From Spongilla lacustris (Eukaryota; Porifera; Demospongiae; Spongillida; Spongillidae), in assembly GCA_949361645.1 (NCBI GenBank), contig OX442415.1, forward strand, positions 18,689,269 through 18,753,268: 64,000 nt of DNA, in the 5' to 3' direction. This document shows, piece after piece, positions 43,881 to 53,159 of this stretch. Both the position numbers and the translations under genes were made by a program. Numbering within the stretch: position 1 is the first letter of the stretch; each line of letters opens with the position of its first letter. The notes under the pieces are model-generated. The model did not search any database. It was given only the letters and a program-made list of their open reading frames with translations, and was not told where the DNA came from.

Positions 43881-44480
43881 TGACTCTTCTATGGGCGGGT
43901 CTAGACCCACTTTCAGCCTGTGCTCCCGCCTGTTCTGGCGTTTCTGGCTTCTGGTCTGAGTCGGCCTTTGCTTCCCATCCTGGATGATCGTATCATCCAG
44001 CTCAGTCCCTAGCTCCCATGTCTGTTCAGCAACAGCAGGAGTTGGCCGTACGCCAGAAAGCTCATTCTTTCTCGCGTCACGTCTTTCCTCCTCTTCTTTC
44101 CTCCTAGCCCCAGCTCTTGTAGTCACAAAAGCCTCTGAGACTCCTATCTTAGCCTTTGAAACTCTGCGCAAGAGAAGCGATGATAGCTCTGGCACGTCAA
44201 TACCTAGCAGTACTGCCATCGGCAGAGTATCAGACACAGCAGCCACAGTGTTAATTACACGCCCATCAACTTCCATGCAAACCTGGGCCAATGGATAGAG
44301 AGCACCGTATCTCCATGAGCACATTGGACAACAGCACTCTTGCCCTCCAATATCTTGTCTCTGGACACTAGGTCTCCTCGCACCATCGTCCTGGTGCATC
44401 CCGTGTCTAGCATGATATCTCGAACCTTGGTTCCTTCGATGATACCACTGCGTTTAAGTCCCACTTCCTCCCATTCCATG
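43881..44480 (-). pseudogene. Inner element aspartic protease and linker
   Basis: The catalytic motif is IMLDTGCTRTMVRGDLV (D-T-G), followed after a frameshift by DTLPMAVLLGIDVPEL, the second hydrophobic half typical of retroelement proteases. Downstream is a charged linker rich in Arg/Glu leading to integrase. A frameshift at about 44300 splits the domain. The active enzyme would cleave the Gag-Pol polyprotein. Confidence 0.8.
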
Positions 44481-45459
44481 CAGCACAGCGCATTGCTAGG
44501 ACAGTTCCGGGAAATGTGATCTTTCTTTCCACAATTGTAGCACTGGATCCCGTCCGGGGTTTCCCGTCGGCCGTTCGTGGATCTATGGGAGTCTCCGTTA
44601 CTCACCGTTGGTTTTGGAGATGGCTCCACTCTTTTGCCACCTTCCTGTGGACCCTTCGCGATTGTCCACGGTTTTCTCTCCTGCTGCTGAAGACCATCTT
44701 TCTGCTACTTCCGCGCACGCAGGTAGTTGTCAGCCATCTCAGCTGCCACAGTCGACGCCTTGGGTTTCCTCTCCATTACCCAGACCTTGATTTCTGACGG
44801 CAGAGTTTGCAGCAGCTGCTCCATGACCATGAGTTCCCGGATCTCATCAATGGATTCGCAGCTCTTTGTCCATTTCTGGAAAAGATCAGTGATTCGCACC
44901 ACAAGCTCGCTTACCGATTCACTGTCCTTCCTCTCGGCATCTTTAAACCTTTGCCTGTAGGTCCCTTCCGAGATGTCATACCGGCGTAGAATGGCCTACT
45001 TCAACAGTCGATAGATACCAGCATCCTCCACTCTCAAAGCAGCGTAGGCCTGCTGTGCCTACCCGTCAACTGCGGAGCCAATTTTACCACCCACCTTTCC
45101 TCTTTCACTTCGTACGCACGCATAATGCGCTCGAAAGTTGTTAGATACGACTCAATGTCGTCCTGCTCCGACAACTTCACCAGCTTCGCATCACTTGCAC
45201 TAGTATTCCGAATAGCAGGCGCTCTCTCCTCGTCTGCCCGTCGCGACTCCACTAGTGTGCGCAGCATCTCCATTTGCTTGCGCATCTGAGCCTTCTCCGC
45301 TTCCATCGCTTCCCGTTGAATCCTCTTTTCTTCTTCGTACTGTGTCTCTTGGGACCTCCTGTCCTCGATCACTGCCTTCATCAAATCTGCAATGCTACCT
45401 GCTACTTCAGCCATCGTGTCACTTACTGGTTTGTAGTTATGCCCTGACCTTGTTGACAT
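44481..45459 (-). pseudogene. Inner element gag (SCAN-like capsid and zinc knuckle)
   Basis: Starts MSTRSGHNYKPVSDTM at 45459, 57 bases downstream of the primer-binding site. A charged coiled-coil stretch (RRSQETQYEEEKRIQREAME) is followed by the capsid region with DIESYLTTFERIM, then LFQKWTKSCESIDEIRELMV and MEQLLQTLPSEIKVWVMERK, which has the layout of the vertebrate SCAN domain. A CCHC zinc knuckle CYNCGKKDHISRNC follows near 44530. Breaks: a frameshift near 45063 and in-frame stops near 45060 and 45000. Gag forms the particle shell; the knuckle binds RNA. Confidence 0.85.
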
Positions 45460-45515
45460 ACACCAAAATAGTAACGCTTACTTTGGGTCTCGCCGAACAA
45501 CTGTCGCTACGATAT

Positions 45516-45533
45516 ATCCCGCCGCTGCCACCA
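45516..45533 (-). promoter_or_regulatory. Primer-binding site of inner element (tRNA-Leu-like)
   Basis: On the minus strand TGGTGGCAGCGGCGGGAT lies three bases inside the 5' LTR. It is complementary to a tRNA 3' end …GCTGCCACCA, as in tRNA-Leu isoacceptors. Assignment to Leu is from memory of metazoan tRNA ends. Confidence 0.6.
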
Positions 45534-45536
45534 AAA

Positions 45537-45822
45537 TGTCAGGGTAAGCCCAGTACAAGTACGCACAGCCAGCGCAATAGCACAGCTGAATACTTCTCAA
45601 CTTATCCAACTCAAGCACAGAAAAAGCTGTCACACACACCAATACATGTTCTTTTATACACCTAATGTCTGTATAGCCCTGCGGCCAGTCAAACAATGCA
45701 CATAAAAGGAGTAGCCTTCCAGACTCTTCGACGGTGCTGGGCCTCCTGCGAAAGGAACCAATCAACACCTATATTCAGGCCATTGAGCACCAGAAGGGCT
45801 GTTTCCCATGCAGTCCTTCACA
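45537..45822 (-). repeat. 5' LTR of inner element
   Basis: 286 bp, plus-strand tips TGTCAGGGTAAGCCC and CAGTCCTTCACA. It contains a TTTTATACACC segment (TATA-like on minus: GGTGTATAAAA), a possible promoter. Confidence 0.95.
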
Positions 45823-45827
45823 GGGGC

Positions 45828-46833
45828 CGATTTCCTTGTCAAGTCTGTCAACGGGGCTGCAATAGAGGAGTAGTCAGGTATAAATCAGCAGTAGTATCCC
45901 GCAAGTCCAAGAAAACCCTGCACCTGACGTTTTGTCTCTGGTACTGGGAACTCCTCGACTGCTTTCAGCTTAGCTTTCTCAGGCTGCACACTCCCATTAC
46001 CGACTATATGTCCAAGATATACGCATCTAGACATTGCAAACTGACACTTTCCGACCTTGACCGTCAACCCTGCTTCACCAATACTTTTAAACACCTCTGC
46101 TAGGAGTTTCAGATGCTGCTCAAATGTGTTGCTATAGATCACCAAATTGTCCAAATAAGCTGCTGCATAGCCTTCACATCCTCGAACTAGGTTGTCCATC
46201 AACCTCTGGAAAGACGCTGGGGCCCCACTTAAACCAAAAGGAAGGACATGAAACAAACTGGAACAAACCGAATGGTGTGATGAATGCAGTCTTGTAGCGA
46301 TCTGCCTTAGCTACTGGCATCTGCCAATACCCCTTCGTGAGATCCAACGTGGTGATATACTTCGCTTTCCCCAGCCCATCTATTAGGTCATCAATTCTAG
46401 GCATCGGATATGCTTCCACCCTGGATACGGTGTTTAGTCGCCGATAGTCCACACACATTCGTAGCACTCCATCCTTTTTCTTCACAAGCACAATAGGAGA
46501 GGCCCAATCACATCTAGAGGTCTCGATAATTCCGCTCTGCAGCATCTCATCCAGTTCCTTCCGAACCAACTCCCGGAATCGATAGGGTGGCAACCTCACA
46601 GCATTATTTTCAACCGTGGGGATCCTGTGTTCCGCTAGCTTAGTTAAGCCTGGTGTATCACTGAACACCGTCTGGTAACGTTCAAGCAGTCTATCCAACC
46701 TTCCACGCTCTTCTCCACTTAGCTGATCACCAAAGTCTGCCTTCTTCATACTAGCCTCATTCCATACCGATATGTCATCTTGATCTATGTCTTCCTTCTG
46801 CATAGCTGCATACTTCTGGAGGTGTCCTGACAC
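45828..46833 (-). pseudogene. Outer element reverse transcriptase, catalytic box altered
   Basis: RT motifs: WASPIVLVKKKDGVLRMCVD, YPMPRIDDLIDGLGKAKYIT, LDLTKGYWQMPV, FGLSGAPASFQRLMD, then the catalytic box AAYLDNLVIYS, YLGHIVG and FLGLAGYY. The box reads YLDN where family members have Y-x-D-D, so the second catalytic aspartate is replaced by Asn and the enzyme should be inactive. A frameshift lies near 46250 (after FGLFQF) and a stop near 45885. The domain ends at APLTDLTRKSAP, exactly at the inner element insertion. Upstream it is continuous with an integrase-RT linker. Confidence 0.9.
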
Positions 46834-48140
46834 AGAAAGCCTTCAACATGTTCACGTGGAACACCCTCCTTCTCTTCTTTTTATCAAACATGTCGACAAG
46901 ATAGGTCACATGACCCATACGCTCCAACACCTGGTATGGCCCCTGCCATTGAGCCAATAACTTATTTGTACTTGTGGGTAACGGCACCAACACTGGGTCG
47001 CCAGCCTTGAACTCCCTCAACCTCACCTTTACATCATAGCATCGTTTCTGCTTGTCTTGTTTCTCCAGCATGTTCTTTTTCACACACTCGGCCATCTCTT
47101 TCAGTTTCTGTTGCGTTGACATTACATAACTCACGACGCTCTCCTCCGATTTCTGGTCCGCTCCCCAGGTCTCTTAAAGGATGTCCAGTGGTCCTCGAAC
47201 ATCCCGACCATAAAGAAGCTCGAAAGGAGAGTATGCAAACAGAAGGTAGGGGATCATTCTATCCCAATCCTTTCCATCCTCCGACGCCGTCCTCCGCAAC
47301 ATGGCCTTTAGCGTCTTGTTAAAACGCTCGACCAGTCCATCCGTTTGCGGATGGTATGGACTGTTCCAAATAGGCTTCACTTGAAGTAGCCTATACAACT
47401 TCGCTAGCAACTGCGACACACAGTTGCTTCCCTGGTCTGTCAGGATTTTTCGCGGTACTCCTACCCTAGCAAATACCTCGATCATCTTTTCAGCTATATG
47501 CTCCGCATCACGGTATAGCTTCGGGGTATCTTGTTGCGTAATAGCACATCACCAACACGTAGCGATTACCGCTTCGACTTCTGGGTAGCGGACCTACTAT
47601 GTCCATAGCCATTCAGCTAAACGGTTCACTGATAATGTGCAAAGGAATCAGTGGTGCTCTCGTCACCAACACTATGGGTAGTTTTCTGGCAAATCCGACA
47701 GCTCCTACAGTAATCTTCAATGTTCTTGTACACTGAAGGCCAGAAAAATCTTCGTAGCACCCTCTGCCTTGTCTTCTCTTTGCCTTGGTGCCCCGATATG
47801 GGAATCTCGTGAGCCATCTCCAACACCGTTCCCCGACAGCGCTTCAGAAGTACCAGCTGCTCGATACTCATCTCCAGTTTGCCAGTTGGCACCCATCTTC
47901 TATACAATACGCCATCCTCCTTGAAATATCCTGTTTCATTCTGTTCCGGCGATTTCTCTGTGGCTCGCCACGCCTCGGCTAAAGTTTTGTCCTGTTTCTG
48001 GAGGGTTTTCAACTCCTCCCCTGATACTGGGGAGTCCGAGTCCACAACTTGGTTCACCGCACCCTTCCATGGTCCAGTTCCATCCACAGTTGCCTTTACC
48101 TCCACCAGCTCTAAATCATGGGACTTCGTGCCTGACACAA
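46775..48140 (-). pseudogene. Outer element integrase
   Basis: A complete HHCC zinc finger: EMAHEIPISGHQGKEKT, RRFFWPSVYKNIEDYCRSCR, ICQK. The core has D1 in AMDIVGPLPRSRSGNRYVLV, D2 in ILTDQGSNCVSQLL and E in HPQTDGLVERFNKTLK. The C-terminal GPY/F-type segment is LAQWQGPYQVLERMG, with RRVFHVNMLKAF. Breaks: frame changes near 47626 and 47500, and a short deletion between LLFAY and SPFELLYGRD (about 47240). It lies between protease and RT, as in the inner element. Confidence 0.9.
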
Positions 48141-48516
48141 TCTCCTTTTCCTTTTGCTGGATTCTCTCTTCCAGCTGCTGTCATGCTTTAGCCCTTGTCA
48201 TCACCACTAACGCATTGTTTACATTGGCCAGTTCAGGTTTCTCTCTTCCGAGCAACTAGAATAACTGAGGGACATCTGTTCCTAGAAGCAATTGCACCGG
48301 TAGATTATCGGCTATAGCGGCTTCAACCTTGAAATGCCTGCCTGATATCTCAACTCCGATTTCTGCCAGCGAGTAAAACGTTGTGTCTCTGTGAGCACAG
48401 CGAATTGCAACTCCCTTTCCTTCTATCAATTTGTGTTCTGGAACCAAGTTTCGGCGAACCATCGTCCGAGAGCATCCTGTATCGAGTAACACCTTTACCA
48501 TCTTGCCTTCGATCAT
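48141..48516 (-). pseudogene. Outer element aspartic protease
   Basis: Catalytic motif VLLDTGCSRTMVRRNLVPEH, then DTTFYSLAEIGVEISGR and a hydrophobic second half LPVQLLLGTDVPQLF ending in a stop at 48256. It belongs to the same DTGC-x-RTMV type as the inner element. The linker to integrase (48141-48255) is broken by this stop and by another near 48180. Confidence 0.8.
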
Positions 48517-48755
48517 CCCTTGGCAGAATACCTTCTGCCCACGACGTTCCGTCCCATGCTAAACATTGCTCCCCTTCCTTGCGGACAGTTCTTTGATAAA
48601 TGTCCAATCTGCCGACACCAGTAACATCTCACGCGCATGCTTGGTCCTGACTATCTGCCACCCATATCTTCCTTCTTTCTTCTACAGTCTTCTTCAACAT
48701 GGCCACTCTTATCGCAGTAAGCACACTGCACAGCTTTCTTAACCGATGTGGGGTA

Positions 48756-49544
48756 TTATTCACTGCGTGGTAACTTTCCTTCAGCAACACTACGTCTGGT
48801 CTGCTCAAACTCATCCACTAACTCCCCGGCTGCTACGCATGACCCCAGTTTCCTCTCCACCAGCCATAGACGCTTCTCTAGTGGGAGCGAATTGAGAAAC
48901 TGCTCCATCCCAATCACTTGTTGTATCTCGTCTACGCTTGTCTTCTCCTTCATCCATTTTTGTAGTAGATCTATCAAGCAGACACTAAACTCGTGGTTTG
49001 TCTCTCCGTCCTTCCTCTTCTCAGTTCGAAATCTGTTCCTGTAAGCCTTCTCGTTGATGTTATACCTGGTCAGAATCGCATCTTTAATAGCTTCATATTC
49101 TCCCACCTCCGTTATCGACAAAGCTGCGAATGCCAACTGTGCTTTTCCCGCCAACTGTGGAGCCAGATAATGCGGCCACCGTTCCTTTTCCACCTTGTGT
49201 GTGGCCATTATCCTTTCAAAAGTAGTGAGGTACGACTCGATGTCGTCATCATCCTTCATCGCTACTAGCTTCATGCTCAGCTCCGCCCCTGACTTTGCAA
49301 CCGGCTGCGCCTTAATCATGGACATGAGGTTGTCGATATGCGACTGCATTGTTTCCATGGTTTGCTCCATTTCTCTCTCCCTTCTTGTCCGCTCCGCTAC
49401 TGCTTCTTCTTCTCGTCTTTGACGCTCGGCTGCAAATTCTTCGTCTCGCTTCTGGCGATCCACGACCAGCTCTGCCATCATTTTCTTCAACTCGTCCATC
49501 GTCTCCGCAGTCGACTTGTATGTGCGACCGGATCGCGTTGTCAT
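48756..49544 (-). CDS. Outer element Gag, open frame of 262 residues (SCAN-like capsid)
   Basis: Starts MTTRSGRTYKSTAETMDELK, 58 bases inside the primer-binding site. Residues about 15-75 are a charged coiled coil (RQKRDEEFAAERQRREEEAV). The capsid has DDDIESYLTTFERIM (shared with the inner Gag) and then LIDLLQKWMKEKTSVDEIQQ, GMEQFLNSLPLEKRLWLVER. Spacing and the L-L-x-x-W, E-Q-F-L-x-x-L-P, W-x-x-E-R pattern match the SCAN domain. The frame ends after LPRSE. The zinc-knuckle region expected downstream (48520-48755) is degraded. It is the only intact coding region in the nest; it could still make protein if transcribed. Confidence 0.85.
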   Translation of the reverse strand: MTTRSGRTYKSTAETMDELKKMMAELVVDRQKRDEEFAAERQRREEEAVAERTRREREMEQTMETMQSHIDNLMSMIKAQPVAKSGAELSMKLVAMKDDDDIESYLTTFERIMATHKVEKERWPHYLAPQLAGKAQLAFAALSITEVGEYEAIKDAILTRYNINEKAYRNRFRTEKRKDGETNHEFSVCLIDLLQKWMKEKTSVDEIQQVIGMEQFLNSLPLEKRLWLVERKLGSCVAAGELVDEFEQTRRSVAEGKLPRSE

Positions 49545-49601
49545 ACAATTCCGATGAGCTTGAATTGCGCGGTATACTCTGTTTGTCTAACAGAGGATTG
49601 T

Positions 49602-49619
49602 ATCCCGCTGCTGCCACCA
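49602..49619 (-). promoter_or_regulatory. Primer-binding site of outer element (tRNA-Leu-like)
   Basis: TGGTGGCAGCAGCGGGAT on the minus strand, two bases inside the 5' LTR. It differs at one position from the inner element site, so both use the same tRNA type. Confidence 0.6.
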
Positions 49620-49621
49620 AA

Positions 49622-49881
49622 TGTGACGGATCTGAAGTTCCGCTTGAACTAACAGCCACACTCCGCAACCTAATGTATATAGATTGCTACCTCGTAACTC
49701 CCATTTGTAGTTACTTACTGGCAGAACTGCTATTTTAATTCCCGATACATGCTTTTATACACATATCAGTAACACTAAATACATGACTTAATTAACCTAA
49801 AGTTCATATCTACAATACAACAGAGTTCAACCTCCTGAATGGCTCCAGGTCAGACCTTGGACAGGTCACCGATCTGTCACA
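49622..49881 (-). repeat. 5' LTR of outer element
   Basis: 260 bp, tips TGTGACGGATCTG and CCGATCTGTCACA on the plus strand, followed by the target duplication TATAT (49882-49886). TATA-like GTGTATAAAAGC on the minus strand around 49753. Confidence 0.95.
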
Positions 49882-49886
49882 TATAT

Positions 49887-50425
49887 CCTTGACAGCAAAA
49901 GAGAGTTTGCTGAGTAGTTGTGACTTAGTGCTTTTTGTCTGCCTGGAACATCCACAAGCAGATCAGAGAATGTACCCCCTTTTATTCTCTGCTGCTGCAT
50001 GGCTGAATCCAGGGTGTTTTCTAAAACACTGTGAATGGGTAGATGGGCCCCTCTAGCTTTTCAAACCCACAGATTTGGCTTGAGCTTCACAAACTGATAG
50101 GGTGGACTGGACATAAATGGCATAGTATTGATGGCTTGCTGAGCCAACAAGCAGGACATCGTCCAAGTAATGGATGGCATCACCTCTTGTATCTTCTGGA
50201 AAGAATCCAGTGTAGGGCCTCAGACATTCCCAACATATCTCAATCTTCAACCGATACCAGAACCGTAAAAGAAGAGCAGTGGAGGGGAATGTTTTCCTAC
50301 GAGATCCGGTCATTCATCTTCAGCTCATTGAGGCAGAGGAAGATTATCCTGCATTGAGCATTGTATTTTATGCAACTCTTAGGCCAGATGTCAAGAAGGT
50401 TGGATCAAAGTATGGGCCTTGAACA
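49887..50425 (-). pseudogene. DIRS-like reverse transcriptase, upstream part
   Basis: In alternating minus-strand frames: MSEALHWILSRR, DAIHYLDDVLLVGSAS with the catalytic YLDD box, then SVCEAQAKSVGLKS, GGTFSDLLVDVPGRQKA and, after a frameshift, KSQLLSKLSFAVKDI. The HYLDD-x-LLVG, LxxCE-x-LG and QLLSxxGKLSFA blocks are typical of the RT of DIRS/tyrosine-recombinase retroelements. The sequence stops at the TATAT duplication and resumes at 40034. No tyrosine recombinase was identified, so the family call rests on RT only. Confidence 0.6.
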
Positions 50426-51904
50426 CAGCATGCTGGAATCTCCTTGTGATGTTCTGTTCTAAGTATTTAATGGTGCTGAAATGTAAAATTGTAGGTGGCC
50501 TGTTGCAATATATATGTAAGAGCACTGGCAGCTTCATGCAAGATGACAAGCTACATGTTGGCAACCATGTGTCAACTGAAGTTGTTAGCTTCTTGTGTAC
50601 TCAAATCAAAACACTTCAGGAGAATGGTCCAGTTGCAATGGTAGGTGAACAACTTTAGGCCCATTTACAGGATGGAGGCGTACACCTTAATGCATTCTTA
50701 ATAGCCTCCACAAAGCTGTCATTTGCCAGTAGAGCAGCATTGTGGAGAGGATTTATCCAATGGAGTACGTATCGAGCGGTTGGATGGGAAAACACAGCAG
50801 ATGATTAAATCATGGATGCATGGTACAATGCCTTTAATTTGGATATACACGACTGCTTTCAAAGTAAAGTGAGAGCTTTCGTTCGACTTCACTGGAGATG
50901 GACGAAGTACAAACCTGGACCTCCTACATGTATGCATGACCAGCTCTTTTGTAAACCCTGCCTTCCATTGCTTGAAACGTTTCTTGCAGTGCTGCTCTCA
51001 TTGTGTGTGTGTGGAATCCTATGGTGGACCGGCCATCAAGCTCACCCTGGCAGACATGAAAACATCTCTGTATTCCTTCAGCATAGATTCTTGTATAGGC
51101 TCTTGAGTTTTTTTCCGCCATGCAAACTTATTCAGTCTCATAGGACAGTGGTTTCAGGCCCACGGCAAGCATATATCCAGTGACAACACAATGTCCTTAG
51201 TCTACTATATCTCACATCAACACCTTATGTACTTGGACTTGACTAACTTCTTACTTACTCGTCATACCTGTACATAGTTTGGAGTGGCAGGAATCTCATG
51301 TGCAATACAAGTACATACCCACAATTGACCATTGATTAATCAATGGATTGTCACTTATTGTATACACCAGGTCTTTCCACTGTAATTAGTGTCTCAGTTT
51401 GCCCAGGTTTTTAGAGAACAGCTGAAGTAGTGCTGCTGTCAAGTCTTGCTACCCCCCACCACCTCATTGTCTCCGCTGTTCGTCCCACCACACATTCTTT
51501 CAACAGTGGGACTGCATCTACCACATGCACATTGCTCCACCTTTTTGGATAACCATAGCAAGAATACACCTGTTGGCTGAGGTGAGGGAGGGAGGGAGGG
51601 AGGTGGATGAGGTGAGAACAGGTCATTATCTAACTTGCTGTGGTAACCATCGGTAACCTGTAAAACAATGAGATAGATATCTATAACTGTGGTGTTTGGT
51701 GTAAAGATTAAAAGTGGAAACGTCAGAAGCTTGTGCAAATGATAGCATGACATGTTACCATAGTAACCGTAGTACATATGATGTTTCCCTACTGGTGTGT
51801 TACCTCCACACCTTACCATATAGAGGTGGAGATAGTGAAATGTTATTTTGAAGGGTAGCTGTCTTACAATCTACAGTGCTTCTTGTTCTACCCATTCTTG
51901 ATCA
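50426..51904. other. No identified gene; probably degraded transposon DNA
   Basis: Minus-strand frames near 50700-51120 look weakly coding (ALLANDSFVEAIKNALRCTP in one frame) and may be remains of the region upstream of the DIRS-like RT. GGGAGGGAGGGAGG at 51588. Nothing is recognised. Confidence 0.3.
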
Positions 51905-52180
51905 CATGTTGGTATTAACTTTGGTCCGCTTGTTCTCGTCTCTGCGCCTGTTCCTTCCACTGGAAAATCTCTGCCTTCTTTGTTGCCAGAAATTGCATAT
52001 CACCTTCACGTTCTGGCGTATCATATAAGACAAATCCAAATTCTCTGCTTCAAACAGCTTTCTCTGTATTTGCTCATTTTCCATGTCCCTAACTAGTAGG
52101 CCTAAGTGCAGCATCAATTCCTCCCTTAAGTCTCCAAACTGGCAGCCTTTCACCTGTTTCCTCATCTCCATCACAAAGAG
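51905..52180 (-). pseudogene. Gag-like fragment of an LTR retroelement
   Basis: The minus frame has QVKGCQFGDLREELMLHLGL, VRDMENEQIQRKLFEAENLD and LS, then a basic tail SSGRNRRRDENKRTK. The pattern C-x-FG-x-L-x-x-x-L, then QRKLFExxxLDLxxA is that of gypsy-type capsid C-terminal domains. Only this portion survives. It could alternatively belong to another element class. Confidence 0.4.
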
Positions 52181-52510
52181 GTGTACACTTATATAATTAG
52201 CTGGTAGAATTTGTCCTTTATAATCTGACTGCTGATCCTTCTAGCAAACAACAAAAAATGATATGGTCCTGCCCCCAATATACATCCAACAGGGTACACC
52301 CTCATCCTATAGAGACAGAACAAACTCATTACTGGTCTAGCAACATATGAGCACAGTGCATTCCTCAAATGCACACTCGGCGGCCACACAACCTGGGGTA
52401 CAAGCCGTATGGCACATAGAGATGTTTATTAGTTGCCACTGCTTGCCAGTCTACTGATTACCTGGGCCATGTGGCCTAAAATGCATGTTACGAAGGCAGC
52501 ATATCATAAA

Positions 52511-52890
52511 TGTAGTACATGGATTCAGACTCTAGCTCTTGAGTGTGGACGTTGCATTAACATCATTTTCCAGTCTAAATTGCAATCCGATGAATGTATG
52601 CAATATTTGATGGTAATAGAGAAATGGGAATGGTACAATGGTCATGTAATACTAGTCGTTTAAGAGATCAATCCATATTCCCAGCAGTATGGCTCGAGGA
52701 TTAGTAGACAGTCAGTTGACACCCTGGGCATCAATGTAGTACATGGATTCAGGATCTGGCTTGCAGATGTTGCATTAATCTCATTATCCAGTCTAAATGT
52801 CATTGCAATGAATATATGCGAACTTGGTGGTAGTAACAGAAATGGGAATGGTACAATATTCCCAGCAGTATGGCCCAAGGATTAGTACAT
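52511..52890. repeat. Two-copy tandem duplication, about 224 bp
   Basis: TGTAGTACATGGATTCAG occurs at 52511 and 52735. Each is followed by GTTGCATTAA, ATTxTCCAGTCTAAAT, AGAAATGGGAATGGTACAAT and ATTCCCAGCAGTATGGC. The copies differ by substitutions and by a ~30-base insertion in the first. Confidence 0.85.
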
Positions 52891-53159
52891 TTGGTTAAGG
52901 CCACCTCCTTTGTAACAAAAGTGTGTCACATACATGTACATACCCAGAAGCACTGCCTTTGGCCATGGGTAGACTTCATTATATTGCCAGGTGCAATCAT
53001 TATAAAAATCCAGCTTTTGTCCAGTCCTCTGTTAATACCTACATGTAGCAGAATGCACCCACAGTGTCTTGAATAGTTGCAATTAAATTTGCAATCCACA
53101 GAATGGGTTACACATGCTAGTGGTTGTTTCTTTCGAGACTACACACGTCACTGGTTATC

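Larger units (their letters stand above)
40804..45822 (-). mobile_element. Inner Ty3/gypsy-type LTR retrotransposon, Gmr1-like gene order
   Basis: 5019-bp minus-strand element with LTRs at 45537-45822 (5') and 40804-41105 (3') and target duplication GGGGC (40799-40803, 45823-45827). It sits within the RT-RNase H linker of the outer element. Order: gag, protease, integrase, reverse transcriptase, RNase H. The LTRs differ by about five substitutions and two indels (7 and 9 bp), so it is younger than its host. Gag and pol contain several stops and frameshifts despite the similar LTRs, so it was possibly mobilised in trans. Confidence 0.92.
40040..49881 (-). mobile_element. Outer Ty3/gypsy-type LTR retrotransposon, Gmr1-like gene order
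   Basis: Minus-strand element with LTRs at 49622-49881 (5') and 40040-40298 (3'), flanked by the 5-bp duplication TATAT (40035-40039 and 49882-49886). It carries gag, protease, integrase, reverse transcriptase and RNase H in that order, so integrase precedes RT. Its own length is about 4.8 kb; the rest is the inner element at 40804-45822. By eye the LTRs differ at about 11 of 259 positions plus one indel. All of pol is broken; gag is open. Confidence 0.92.

Noticed and set aside
40040..49881. Retrovirus-like envelope gene
   Set aside because: In both LTR elements RNase H runs directly to the polypurine tract and LTR, leaving no room for env.
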